A stretch of 64,000 bases of DNA from HT1-32 sp040219025. Lineage in GTDB: Bacteria > Pseudomonadota > Alphaproteobacteria > Rhodospirillales > HT1-32. The stretch covers positions 124,001 to 188,000 of the forward strand of contig JAVJTE010000009.1 of assembly GCA_040219025.1 (NCBI GenBank), given 5' to 3'. The notes under the pieces were generated by a model. The model made no database searches. It had not been told where the DNA came from and was given only the letters and a program-made list of their open reading frames with translations. Both the position numbers and the translations under genes were made by a program. This document shows, piece by piece, positions 44,617 through 53,358 of the stretch. Within the stretch, counting starts at the first letter, position 1, and every line of letters begins with the position of its first letter.

Positions 44617-45150
44617 ATGTATCCCGATAACTCCCTGACCCCGAAAGAGGCGACCCGGCTCTGCGGCCTTGGTATCCTGATGGGTGGAAGCTGCCCTTAC
44701 GCTGAACTGGCACAGGCGATCCGAGCACATATCACGGCAGTCACCGGCCCTTCACTGGAAATGATGGGGACATCAATCGAACTGCTGCGCTACGAAGGCC
44801 TTGTTTCAGCCGAAGATCCCGAAGGCCGCAACATCATCTCGATCACCGGCAAAGGCCGGGTCGAATTCGAAACCCTGATGATGGCTAACCTGCGTGATTC
44901 CGACAGTGAATTCTCCCGCCTCGTCATCTCGCTGAAGTTCCGGTTTCTCAAACTGATGAACCCGTCACAACGGCTGGCCCAGCTTGACCTGTTGTCGGAG
45001 CGGACCGAGCGGGATCTCGACCGCCTGACCGCATTACGCGGCAGTTTTGCCTCGGAAGGCCGGTTCTTTACGGACTGGGTCGAAAAGGAAATATCGCTTT
45101 CCGAACAGCGCCTGGAATGGCTTGAAAGCCTGCGCGGAGATATGGGCTGA
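44617..45150 (+). CDS. PadR-like winged-helix regulator (putative)
   Basis: A 177-residue protein with a perfect AGGAGGT ribosome site. The N-terminal 80 residues (helix-rich, with SLEMMGTSIELLRYEGLVS and ISITGKGRVEFETLMM) resemble the winged helix of PadR-type regulators, in which the TGKGR turn follows the wing. The C-terminal part (about residues 95-177) is helical and charged, as in the PadR dimerisation domain. The family call is from pattern and remains tentative. It sits between hemA and the SGNH hydrolase gene. Confidence 0.6.
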   Translation: MYPDNSLTPKEATRLCGLGILMGGSCPYAELAQAIRAHITAVTGPSLEMMGTSIELLRYEGLVSAEDPEGRNIISITGKGRVEFETLMMANLRDSDSEFSRLVISLKFRFLKLMNPSQRLAQLDLLSERTERDLDRLTALRGSFASEGRFFTDWVEKEISLSEQRLEWLESLRGDMG

Positions 45151-45177
45151 CCACCCCCGTGATCATCCGGAAAAAGC

Positions 45178-46323
45178 ATGAGGATTCGTAAATTCGGCAA
45201 GTTGGCCGCCATCAATCTTGCTGTGCTTCTGGCCGGCGTGGTGGTCCTTGAACTGATTTTTGGTGCCTGGTTCAAAGCCCCGGGACTCTACATGATCAGC
45301 ATGTACAGGGAAGTCGACTGGAGCATCGAGACTGATGACAAATATCCCCGGCCATCGCCCGTCACCTATCGGCGGGACTATTATGGACTGCGGGGCGACT
45401 TTGGCTCTCCTGACGATATCAATATCGTCACCCTTGGCGGTAGCACGACAGATCAGCGTTTTGTCTCCGAAGGTGAAACATGGTCCGATATCCTTGGTGC
45501 CTGCCTGCAGGAAAAAGGTTATGATGCCCGCGTCGCCAATGCGGGTGTGACCGGCCAGACCACAGCCGGACATATCAACAATTTTCCGCTCTGGCTGGAT
45601 CACATCCCTGATCTGAAACCCGCATATGTTGTTGCTGCTATTGGCATCAACGATGTCGTGTTCGACAGCAAGGCAGGACAGCGCGCCGTTGATGACATCA
45701 CCCTCTGGACCGAATCTGCCCGGCCCCATGACCGGCTGAAATCAATCCGCCGCTCGATCAAGATGAATTCCGCCCTCCACCGGCTGTACCGGATTATACG
45801 GGACAACATCGAAGCCTCGCGTGCCGGCATCAACGACGCTGTGCCCCGCCCTGACCATATCGCTGGCGATGTAGCCGTTGCCGGGGTTGACCTCATCCGT
45901 CAGGAGCTGGCGGAAAAAACAGACGAAAGCGTCGCCATAGGTGACGCAGAGTACAAGCGTGGTGATGCTGAATTTGCCACTGTCTATGCCGGTGTTCTTG
46001 ACGGCTACAGGCAACGTGTGGCACTGCTGGCGAAAACCATCCGTGATCGGGGTTCCGTGCCGGTTCTGGTGACCCAGAGCAAAGGCACCTATATCGTCCG
46101 GGATGGACGGATAACCGGCGACCTTGGCGATTATTTCCAGCTTCACCAGTTCAACAAGGCGATGCTGGAAGTCTGCGAGAAAGAAAACCTGTTCTGCATC
46201 GATGCAGAACAGAACCTGCCGACAGCGCCTGACGATTACTACGACATTGTCCACACGACACCGCAAGGCTCAAGGAAACTGGGGCTTTACCTGTGCGACG
46301 CCATACAACCGGTGCTGCCGTAA
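45178..46323 (+). CDS. SGNH/GDSL-family hydrolase, membrane-anchored
   Basis: A 381-residue protein with an N-terminal membrane helix (about residues 10-30) and an SGNH hydrolase domain. Catalytic blocks are all visible: GGSTTDQ with S89, NAGVTGQT, GINDV and DIVH with D356/H359. Such anchored enzymes often add or remove O-acetyl groups on glycans. It is convergent with, and five bases from, a TPR-GT41 gene. Confidence 0.88.
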   Translation: MRIRKFGKLAAINLAVLLAGVVVLELIFGAWFKAPGLYMISMYREVDWSIETDDKYPRPSPVTYRRDYYGLRGDFGSPDDINIVTLGGSTTDQRFVSEGETWSDILGACLQEKGYDARVANAGVTGQTTAGHINNFPLWLDHIPDLKPAYVVAAIGINDVVFDSKAGQRAVDDITLWTESARPHDRLKSIRRSIKMNSALHRLYRIIRDNIEASRAGINDAVPRPDHIAGDVAVAGVDLIRQELAEKTDESVAIGDAEYKRGDAEFATVYAGVLDGYRQRVALLAKTIRDRGSVPVLVTQSKGTYIVRDGRITGDLGDYFQLHQFNKAMLEVCEKENLFCIDAEQNLPTAPDDYYDIVHTTPQGSRKLGLYLCDAIQPVLP

Positions 46324-46327
46324 CGCG

Positions 46328-48598
46328 TCACCGGGACCGGCGTTCGACCTCCAGAATATCTGCCATCTCCCGCACAGGTCCGGTCTGGTTATAAAGCCGG
46401 TCGCCCGCCGAAATAATTCCGGACCGGATATCTTCCCGTCGGGATTTTACCGATGCCGTCTCCACCGCCAGACGGGCATAGTGTTCCGGGGAGTCTGCAA
46501 TACAGGCATCAATCCCCATCTGACGGTACATGGCATAGGTCACGCGGCTTCGCATGAATTTTCCTGCCATGGTGATAATCGGCGTTCCCGTCGCGAAACC
46601 TTCAAAGCTGGTGTTTCCGCCACTAAAATGAATCGGGTCGAGCATCACATCGGCGGCTGAAATCAGGCGGATGAAATCCTCCCCTGACAGAAAAGGCATG
46701 AACCGGGTTTTTGCCGCCAGCAGATCAGATGTTGCCGCAAACCGGGCCCGGAGACTTTCGGTCCAGTGTTTGTGGGCCCCTTCGATAAAGACAATCTCGG
46801 CCTGCGAATCGCTCTCGGCAATTGATGCCAGCACCCGGTCAAAGGCCGGATGGATTTTGAACAGACTTTGTGGACAGAGGTAAATGTGACTGTCGGCTGA
46901 AAAACCGAACCGGGAGCGGTTGCCCAGACCATCCGGCAGAACCGGACGTTCATAGCAGGTCGGCAGACCGTCAAGGCGGATCAGCCGCTCGCGATACTGC
47001 GCGTCCGATCCCGGCGTCTCCAGATGCTTTCCGGAGAAGAACAGGTCCATCGCCGGGATGCCGGAGGTCTCCGGATGCCCCCATGTCATCGCCTGAACCG
47101 TCGCCAGACGGGAAAAACCCAGAAAATACGTTGTCGGCTCCATCCCGATATCCGGATAAAACAGGATATCCAGCTTCTCTGCGGCAATCCGCTCCCGTGC
47201 CAGCCGCAAATCCCCCGGCAGCTTTATGTAGTGATCACCGGAACCGGCCATCCGGGACGACCAGTCATCCGCCCCCGGCCAGAGATTGAAGACGAACCGT
47301 TCAAATCTGTCTGTTGGCAGATTACCGACGACCCTGTGCATCAGCTTGGCGATGGTATGGGTGCGAAAATGAGAGGAGACAAACCCGATCCTGATCCGTC
47401 GTCCGGGCTCATGCCCGGCGGCCACATGCGGTGCAACATAGTTCAGATCCGGACAGGCTGATGCCAGCAGATCAGCCGCCTGCCCCATCAGGGCACAGTC
47501 ATTCCGGTCATGATAGGCCAGAAAGAACATGGTATGGCCGATCTGGCGCAACGGATTGTCAATCGACAGGCCTTTCTCCGCCATCTTCCACAGATTGCGG
47601 GCAAGCCTGCTGCGCACCTGTTCTATTTCTGCCTCGCTGCCGGGAATGACTGGCAGCATGGTCTGGCGCTTGAACAGCAGACCGTCATCGCCCGTCAGAC
47701 CATAGCCTTCATCGAAGGTGCTGGCGGCGGCTGCCGTCTGGCCCTCCTCGGCCAGTGCGTTGCCCAGGTTATGGTAGGCATCGCGCAGTCCCGGATCACG
47801 TGCCAGCGCCTCGCGGTAGCTGATCACCGCAGCATCCGTATCCCCCGCCTGCTTCAGCGCGTTGGCGAGGTTATTCTGTGTGTTGGCATCCCCGGGCGCC
47901 AGATCCGCCGCCAGACGGAGATGACTGACCGCCTCGTCCGATGCCCCCAGTGCAGACAGCGCCGACCCCAGATTATCATGCGCCGCTGCAAGGCGGGGAT
48001 TGTGCCGGATGGCCAGACGGTAACAGTCAGAAGCCCCGCGAATATCTCCCAGATCCTTCAGCACATTGCCCAGGTTATTATGGGCGGCGGCATAGTCCGG
48101 GGCACAGGCTATCGCCTGTTCAAAGGCTGATTTCGCCGCCTCAAGTCGCCCCTGCCGCTTCAGGAACGTACCGATGTTGAAATGATGCAGGGCGACATCC
48201 GGCTGTAATCTGACGGCTTCCTGAAAACAGGTTTCCGCGAGTGCATGGTCCCCTGCCCGGTCTGCCGCAGCCCCTTTGTTACCCAGCACCGCCGGGTTTG
48301 GCCCCAGCACCGCCAGCGCCGAATCATAGGCAGCCAGTGCGCCGGTATAATCGCCGGACAGCCGGAGTGCCTCACCCAGATTGTTCTGAAACTCGCCATT
48401 TGACGGACGCAACTGCACTGCCTTGCGGAGCAGCGGTACCGCATCCCCGGCCCGTCCGGTCGTATTCAGCAGAACACCCAGCAGGTTCAGGGCAAACGGC
48501 TGCTCCGGTTCCTCCGCCAGAACCTCGCGATAGCCGGTTTCTGCCTCCGCCAGCTGTCCGGCCTGATGATGCCCGACCGCCCTGCCGAGATCACTCAC
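46328..48598 (-). CDS. TPR-repeat GT41 (OGT/SPINDLY-like) glycosyltransferase, divergent
   Basis: A 756-residue protein: about ten TPR units in residues 5-330, then a GT41-like domain from about residue 400 (IRIGFVSSHFRTHTIAKLMH). The usual GHTxGNRLxxxxxRxAPVQ stretch is replaced by LFYPDIGMEPTTYFLGFSRLATVQ, which marks a divergent branch. The GGNTSFEGFATGTPIITMAG strand near the C-terminus parallels the family's GTTTCEAL region. No secretion signal. It overlaps the FkbM gene by four bases and ends a six-gene operon. Confidence 0.9.
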   Translation of the reverse strand: MSDLGRAVGHHQAGQLAEAETGYREVLAEEPEQPFALNLLGVLLNTTGRAGDAVPLLRKAVQLRPSNGEFQNNLGEALRLSGDYTGALAAYDSALAVLGPNPAVLGNKGAAADRAGDHALAETCFQEAVRLQPDVALHHFNIGTFLKRQGRLEAAKSAFEQAIACAPDYAAAHNNLGNVLKDLGDIRGASDCYRLAIRHNPRLAAAHDNLGSALSALGASDEAVSHLRLAADLAPGDANTQNNLANALKQAGDTDAAVISYREALARDPGLRDAYHNLGNALAEEGQTAAAASTFDEGYGLTGDDGLLFKRQTMLPVIPGSEAEIEQVRSRLARNLWKMAEKGLSIDNPLRQIGHTMFFLAYHDRNDCALMGQAADLLASACPDLNYVAPHVAAGHEPGRRIRIGFVSSHFRTHTIAKLMHRVVGNLPTDRFERFVFNLWPGADDWSSRMAGSGDHYIKLPGDLRLARERIAAEKLDILFYPDIGMEPTTYFLGFSRLATVQAMTWGHPETSGIPAMDLFFSGKHLETPGSDAQYRERLIRLDGLPTCYERPVLPDGLGNRSRFGFSADSHIYLCPQSLFKIHPAFDRVLASIAESDSQAEIVFIEGAHKHWTESLRARFAATSDLLAAKTRFMPFLSGEDFIRLISAADVMLDPIHFSGGNTSFEGFATGTPIITMAGKFMRSRVTYAMYRQMGIDACIADSPEHYARLAVETASVKSRREDIRSGIISAGDRLYNQTGPVREMADILEVERRSR

Positions 48599-49416
48599 GC
48601 CGACAATTCTCCGATCGCTTCGTCCGTGCTGAACAGCAGATTGAAAATTTCGTCGGACTGCACGTACTGGCCGTCTTCAAGCGCCACAAACCAGGGAGGC
48701 TTGCTGTTGATGAAATAACAGCGATAGCCATAGCTGCTCATCAGGGCCCGCAAATCGGCCTCGCTGCCCCCCATCTGTTTCAGGCCGAACCGGTTTGCCT
48801 CGCAGACGATGAAGGCCGGGTGCCGCGACAGCAGTTCCGGCGCGCCACGCAGGATATCCAGTTCTGCCCCTTCGGTATCAATCTTGATAGCGCGGGGCGT
48901 CATGCCCTTCGCCAGCTTATCGAGGGTTGTCACCTCGACCTCCAGCTTGCCGTCATCGATTCGGGACTGTTTGTTCCAGGGATGCCGTCCGACCTCCCAC
49001 AGCGCGTGGCCACCGTCATTGTCAGAATTCAGAAAAAACGTCGCAAGACCCGGCTTTTCCCCGGCGGCAACCTGATGGCGAGTGACATGGGTAAAGCCGT
49101 TTTCCAGCAGATTGCCCGACAGCAGGTCTGCATTCGACGGGTTGGCCTCGACGGCAATGACACGACCTTCGGGACCAACTGCCACAGCGCCCAGCAGACT
49201 GAAATAGCCGACATGTGCGCCGATATCCATAAACAGGTCACCGGGGCGGAGTGCCGCCAGCAACAGCCGTGATGTATCGACCTCATAGCTCTCGCCACGT
49301 TCAAGCGTCTCACGTATGAGACGCTGGCTGAACTGCGCCATCGTCAACCTGATCCGGCAGGTCTGTGCCGGCGAATGTTTCGGCTGGATTGGGAAGTCGA
49401 CCCAGTCGCCACTCAT
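48595..49416 (-). CDS. FkbM-family methyltransferase
   Basis: A 273-residue class I methyltransferase of the FkbM family. Motif I is MDIGAHVGYFSLLGA, then VIAVEANPSN, and the family signature IKIDTEGAELDILRGA is near residue 180. FkbM enzymes typically O-methylate sugars or polyketides. Flanked by overlaps with fcl and the divergent GT41 gene, it likely methylates a sugar transferred by this operon. Confidence 0.92.
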   Translation of the reverse strand: MSGDWVDFPIQPKHSPAQTCRIRLTMAQFSQRLIRETLERGESYEVDTSRLLLAALRPGDLFMDIGAHVGYFSLLGAVAVGPEGRVIAVEANPSNADLLSGNLLENGFTHVTRHQVAAGEKPGLATFFLNSDNDGGHALWEVGRHPWNKQSRIDDGKLEVEVTTLDKLAKGMTPRAIKIDTEGAELDILRGAPELLSRHPAFIVCEANRFGLKQMGGSEADLRALMSSYGYRCYFINSKPPWFVALEDGQYVQSDEIFNLLFSTDEAIGELSA

Positions 49417-50357
49417 GTCGCCGCCTGCTGACCGAGGAACCAGTCGTAAGTCTGCGCTACCCCGTCCCGGATGGAGGTTGAGGCCTGCCAGCCCAGCTTG
49501 CTGACGCGGGACACATCCAGCAGCTTGCGGGGCGTTCCATCCGGCTTCGTCGCATCAAAATCGAAGCTGCCCTGAAAACCCACGACATCGGCCACTGTCT
49601 GCGCATATTCAGCAATCGTGACATCATCGCCAACGCCGACATTCAGGCAGACACCGTCCGCATAATGCCGGGACAGATAGACCAGTGCATCCGCTGCATC
49701 ATCGACATACAGCAATTCCCGTCGCGGCTTGCCGGTTCCCCAGACCGTCACGGACGGCGCGCCAGCCAGCTTCGCATCATGGCATTTCCGGATCAGTGCC
49801 GCCGCCATATGGCTGCTGGTCAGGTCAAAATTGTCGCCCGGACCATACAGATTGGATGGCATCGCCGAGATGAAGTCGCAGCCATGCTGCTTGCGATAGG
49901 CCTGGCAGAGCTTGACGCCGGCGATCTTGGCAATCGCATACCATTCGTTCGTCGGCTCCAGCGGACCGGTCAGCAGGGCCTCTTCAGAAATCGGCTGGTC
50001 CGCATGTTTCGGATAAATGCAGGACGACGCGAGGAACACCAGTTTCCGCACCCCGATCCGGTAGGCACTGTTGATGATGTTGGTCTCTATGACGAGGTTG
50101 TCATAGAGAAAATCTGCGGGCTGCGTGTCGTTCGCCATGATACCGCCAACACGGGCCGCCGCCACGAAGACAACGTCCGGCCGGACCTCAGCCATCCAGT
50201 CCTCGACATCAGCCTGTCGCCGCAGGTCAAGTTCGCCACGGGAAAGGCCGATCGTCTCACAATCTTCATCCGCCAGCCGGCGCATCAGGGCAGAGCCGAC
50301 CATCCCCCGGTCACCGGCGACCCAGATGCGGGCACCGCGCAGCGGATCCTCAGACAT
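49413..50357 (-). CDS. fcl: GDP-L-fucose synthase
   Basis: Epimerises and reduces GDP-4-keto-6-deoxymannose to GDP-L-fucose. The ATG at 50357 (MSEDPLRG) gives 314 residues; a codon earlier there is a second ATG. The NADP loop VAGDRGMVGSAL, the SSCIYP strand and the catalytic YAIAK (Y..K) near residue 137 are intact, followed by GTGKPRRELLYVDD. It overlaps gmd by eight bases. Confidence 0.95.
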   Translation of the reverse strand: MSEDPLRGARIWVAGDRGMVGSALMRRLADEDCETIGLSRGELDLRRQADVEDWMAEVRPDVVFVAAARVGGIMANDTQPADFLYDNLVIETNIINSAYRIGVRKLVFLASSCIYPKHADQPISEEALLTGPLEPTNEWYAIAKIAGVKLCQAYRKQHGCDFISAMPSNLYGPGDNFDLTSSHMAAALIRKCHDAKLAGAPSVTVWGTGKPRRELLYVDDAADALVYLSRHYADGVCLNVGVGDDVTIAEYAQTVADVVGFQGSFDFDATKPDGTPRKLLDVSRVSKLGWQASTSIRDGVAQTYDWFLGQQAAT

Positions 50358-51426
50358 CATTGCGGTCAACACCTTCGGTGAGGCCCCGCCGGATCTGCGC
50401 CAGATCGCTTTCCATCATTTCAGAGACCAGTTCGTCAAAACCTGTGGTTGCCTGCCATCCCAGCAGTTCGCGGGCCTTCGTTGCATCACCCAGCAGGCTT
50501 TCAACCTCGGTCGGGCGATAATAGCGCGGGTCGATTTCGATCAGCGTCGTCCCTGTTTTCCGGTCAAACCCGACCTCGTCTGTCTTGTCGCCGCGCCAGC
50601 CGATGGTGACCCCGACATGGGCAAAGGCGGCCTCGACAAAATCGCGGACGCTGTAGGCCTTGCCGGTCGCCAGAACATAATCACCGGGTTCATCCTGCTG
50701 CAGCATCCGCCACATGCCCTCGACATAGTCACGGGCATGTCCCCAGTCGCGAGAGGCATCCAGATTGCCAAGATAAAGCCGCTCCTGCAGGCCAAGGCTG
50801 ATTGCGGCAACCGCCCTGGTAATCTTGCGGGTAACAAAGGTCTCGCCCCGAATCGGGCTTTCATGGTTGAACAGGATGCCGTTGGAGGCATGGAAACCAT
50901 AGGCCTCCCGATAGTTCACCGTAATCCAGTAGCCATAGAGCTTGGCCACGCCATAGGGTGAGCGCGGATAGAACGGCGTCCGCTCGGTCTGCGGTGTCTC
51001 CTGCACCTTGCCATAGAGCTCCGATGTGGAGGCCTGATAGAACCGCACCGTCTCTCCCATTCCGAGGATGCGGATGGCCTCCAGCAGACGCATGGCACCC
51101 AGCGCGTCGGCCTGCGCGGTATATTCCGGCGTGTCGAAACTGACCTGCACATGGCTTTGGGCGGCAAGGTTATAAATTTCCGTCGGCTGGGTTTCCTGAA
51201 TCAGGCGGATCAGGTTGGTGGCATCGGTCATGTCACCGTAATGCAGCCGGAACTTCAGGTCGCTTTCATGCGGATCCTGATACAGGTGATCGATGCGGCC
51301 GGTATTGAACGACGATGACCGCCGCTTCACCCCGTGCACATCATAGCCTTTGGACAGCAGCAACTCGGCCAGATAGGCACCGTCCTGCCCGGTGATACCG
51401 GTTATCAACGCAATTTTACGACTCAT
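50350..51426 (-). CDS. gmd: GDP-mannose 4,6-dehydratase
   Basis: Converts GDP-mannose to GDP-4-keto-6-deoxymannose, the first step to GDP-fucose. The start at 51426 (MSRKIALITGITGQDGAYLA) gives 358 residues. The NADP loop GITGQDG, the STSELYG strand, YxxxK in PRSPYGVAKLY and FNHESPIRGETFVTRKI are all present. Sixty bases of non-coding sequence separate it from the GT41 gene upstream. Confidence 0.96.
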   Translation of the reverse strand: MSRKIALITGITGQDGAYLAELLLSKGYDVHGVKRRSSSFNTGRIDHLYQDPHESDLKFRLHYGDMTDATNLIRLIQETQPTEIYNLAAQSHVQVSFDTPEYTAQADALGAMRLLEAIRILGMGETVRFYQASTSELYGKVQETPQTERTPFYPRSPYGVAKLYGYWITVNYREAYGFHASNGILFNHESPIRGETFVTRKITRAVAAISLGLQERLYLGNLDASRDWGHARDYVEGMWRMLQQDEPGDYVLATGKAYSVRDFVEAAFAHVGVTIGWRGDKTDEVGFDRKTGTTLIEIDPRYYRPTEVESLLGDATKARELLGWQATTGFDELVSEMMESDLAQIRRGLTEGVDRNDV

Positions 51427-51486
51427 GGGCCCATCGTAGCTGTGGTCTGTCTGCAATCAAACTATCCTGTTCGCCTTGCGGTCAGG

Positions 51487-53358
51487 TTAATCTATCTCCT
51501 GCTTTGCCCGCCACATCTGATGAAAGGCCCGCTCAAGCGACAGGCTGAACCCGGCGGCGTCGCAAAGCGGACTCGCCGCAACCTGCGGGCGAAGCGTTGC
51601 ACGCCAGTGGTCCAGCACTTCCGCATTTGATATCAGGTCAGCCGCAACCCGGTCATAGCCAGCGATATCATCCGTAATCCAGTGTTCCAGCCCGGTTGTC
51701 GTCAGCAGACTGGCCCCGACACGTCCGGCATGACAATCGCCCCGCAGGGTCACGACCGGCACCCCCATCCAAAGCGCTTCGCAGGTGGTTGTGGTCCCGG
51801 CATAGGGATAGGGATCAAGCGCCACATCGACCTCGCCATAGAGTGCCAGATGCGCCGCCATATCCGGAACATGACCGATCAGCACCAGTCGTTCCGGTGA
51901 TAACCCGTCTGTCCCCGCCAGTTCCCGCATCTGGTCCTGGACCTTCAGATCAGCCAGTGACCGCGATTTCAGCAGCAGGCGGGCACCGGGCACCGAGGCG
52001 GTCAGTCGCGACCAGTGGCGGATAACATCCGGCGTCACTTTCGACAGATTGTTAAACGACCCGAAGGTCGGTGCCCGGTCGGGATGACGTGCAGGCGCAG
52101 GCGCATCCGGTGGCGGGCCATAGCAATGGAATCCGGCCGGCAGACGAACCAGCCGTTCCGAATGACAGTCATCACCCGGATCAGCAACCGCATCGGTCAG
52201 CCGGTAATCCATTTCCGCCAGTCCGGTGGTACCGGGATAACCAAGCCAGGTCACCTGCACGGGGGCCGCACGCTGGCCAAAGACTGCCAGCCGGTTACCG
52301 GCTGTGTGACCGGCCAGATCAACCAGCAGATCAATGCCATCCTCGCGTACCATCCGCACAATCGCTGCATCATCCAGACCGCGAAGGTCGCGCCATCCGG
52401 CAGCTGTCTGCTGCAGACGTGCTGTCACCCCGTCAGGTGCCGCAACATCGCTGTAGCAGGTCACCTCAACCCGTCCCGGATCATGTGCTTTCAGAACCGG
52501 CTCCAGAAAAAAGGCGACGGAATGCGAACGCAGGTCCGGCGAGATATAGCCTACCCGCAACGGACGAGTGAAGACGGTTTCGTCAGACACCCGGACAGGC
52601 GGCGACTTTGGTTCTGCTCCGTCTTCCAGCCCTGCACCGAAGCGTTCGCCAAAAATACGATGTTCCTGCCAGATCGTCTCTGCCGTCTGCGACGGGTCAT
52701 AATGCAGGCAAAGCAGAAGATTACTGTGGAGTGAGGGATTGCCGGGTTGCAGCGCCACGGACTTGCGGAAGGCATCAATCGCCTCGCCATACCGGGACTG
52801 GGCGCGCAGGGAGACACCCAGATTAGCCCAGGCGTCAGCCAGTTCCGGCTTCAGGCTGATCGCCCGGCGATGCAGGGCCTCGGCCTCCGCCATCTCCCCT
52901 TCATGCTGAAGCGCGATACCGAGATTGTTCAAGGCTGCCGGATAATCCGGTTCAATCTTCAGTGCCTGCCGACAATTTTTTACAGCTTCGCGAGAGAATC
53001 CGAGCCGGATATTGATGACCGCAAGGTTGTTCAGTATCCGGGCATCCCCCGGCGCCCGGTCATTGGCTAAGGTCAGCGCCTCCCGTGCCCCCTCAAAATC
53101 ACCGAGATGCGCCCGGCAGGCACCCAACCGCCGCCAGACCTCGCCATCGTCATGCCCCAGCGTGATTGCCCGCTCATAACGGGCCGCCGCAGCCTTCCGA
53201 TGCCCGAGCGCCTGAGCGGCAACGCCCGCCACGAAGCAAGCTGCGCCATTCGATGGCCCCACCTCCAGTATTGCCAGTGCAGCCGCCTCCGCCCCCGCCG
53301 GATCACCGTCGTTCAGCAGTTTGACAGCATCAGCCAGTTTGCCTGCCCGCTGACTCAT
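51487..53358 (-). CDS. TPR-repeat GT41 (OGT/SPINDLY-like) glycosyltransferase, canonical
   Basis: A 623-residue protein. About six TPR units (residues 5-225) precede a standard bacterial GT41 domain: VGYISPDLRSHSVAFFLEP (about residue 271), VDLAGHTAGNRL, APVQVTWLGYPGTTG, FGSFNNLSKVTP and ALDPYPYAGTTTTCEAL with HAGRVGASLL and the SPLCD tail. All regions for nucleotide-sugar binding are present. It overlaps the TPR-GT9 gene by four bases and is next to gmd/fcl. Confidence 0.94.
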   Translation of the reverse strand: MSQRAGKLADAVKLLNDGDPAGAEAAALAILEVGPSNGAACFVAGVAAQALGHRKAAAARYERAITLGHDDGEVWRRLGACRAHLGDFEGAREALTLANDRAPGDARILNNLAVINIRLGFSREAVKNCRQALKIEPDYPAALNNLGIALQHEGEMAEAEALHRRAISLKPELADAWANLGVSLRAQSRYGEAIDAFRKSVALQPGNPSLHSNLLLCLHYDPSQTAETIWQEHRIFGERFGAGLEDGAEPKSPPVRVSDETVFTRPLRVGYISPDLRSHSVAFFLEPVLKAHDPGRVEVTCYSDVAAPDGVTARLQQTAAGWRDLRGLDDAAIVRMVREDGIDLLVDLAGHTAGNRLAVFGQRAAPVQVTWLGYPGTTGLAEMDYRLTDAVADPGDDCHSERLVRLPAGFHCYGPPPDAPAPARHPDRAPTFGSFNNLSKVTPDVIRHWSRLTASVPGARLLLKSRSLADLKVQDQMRELAGTDGLSPERLVLIGHVPDMAAHLALYGEVDVALDPYPYAGTTTTCEALWMGVPVVTLRGDCHAGRVGASLLTTTGLEHWITDDIAGYDRVAADLISNAEVLDHWRATLRPQVAASPLCDAAGFSLSLERAFHQMWRAKQEID

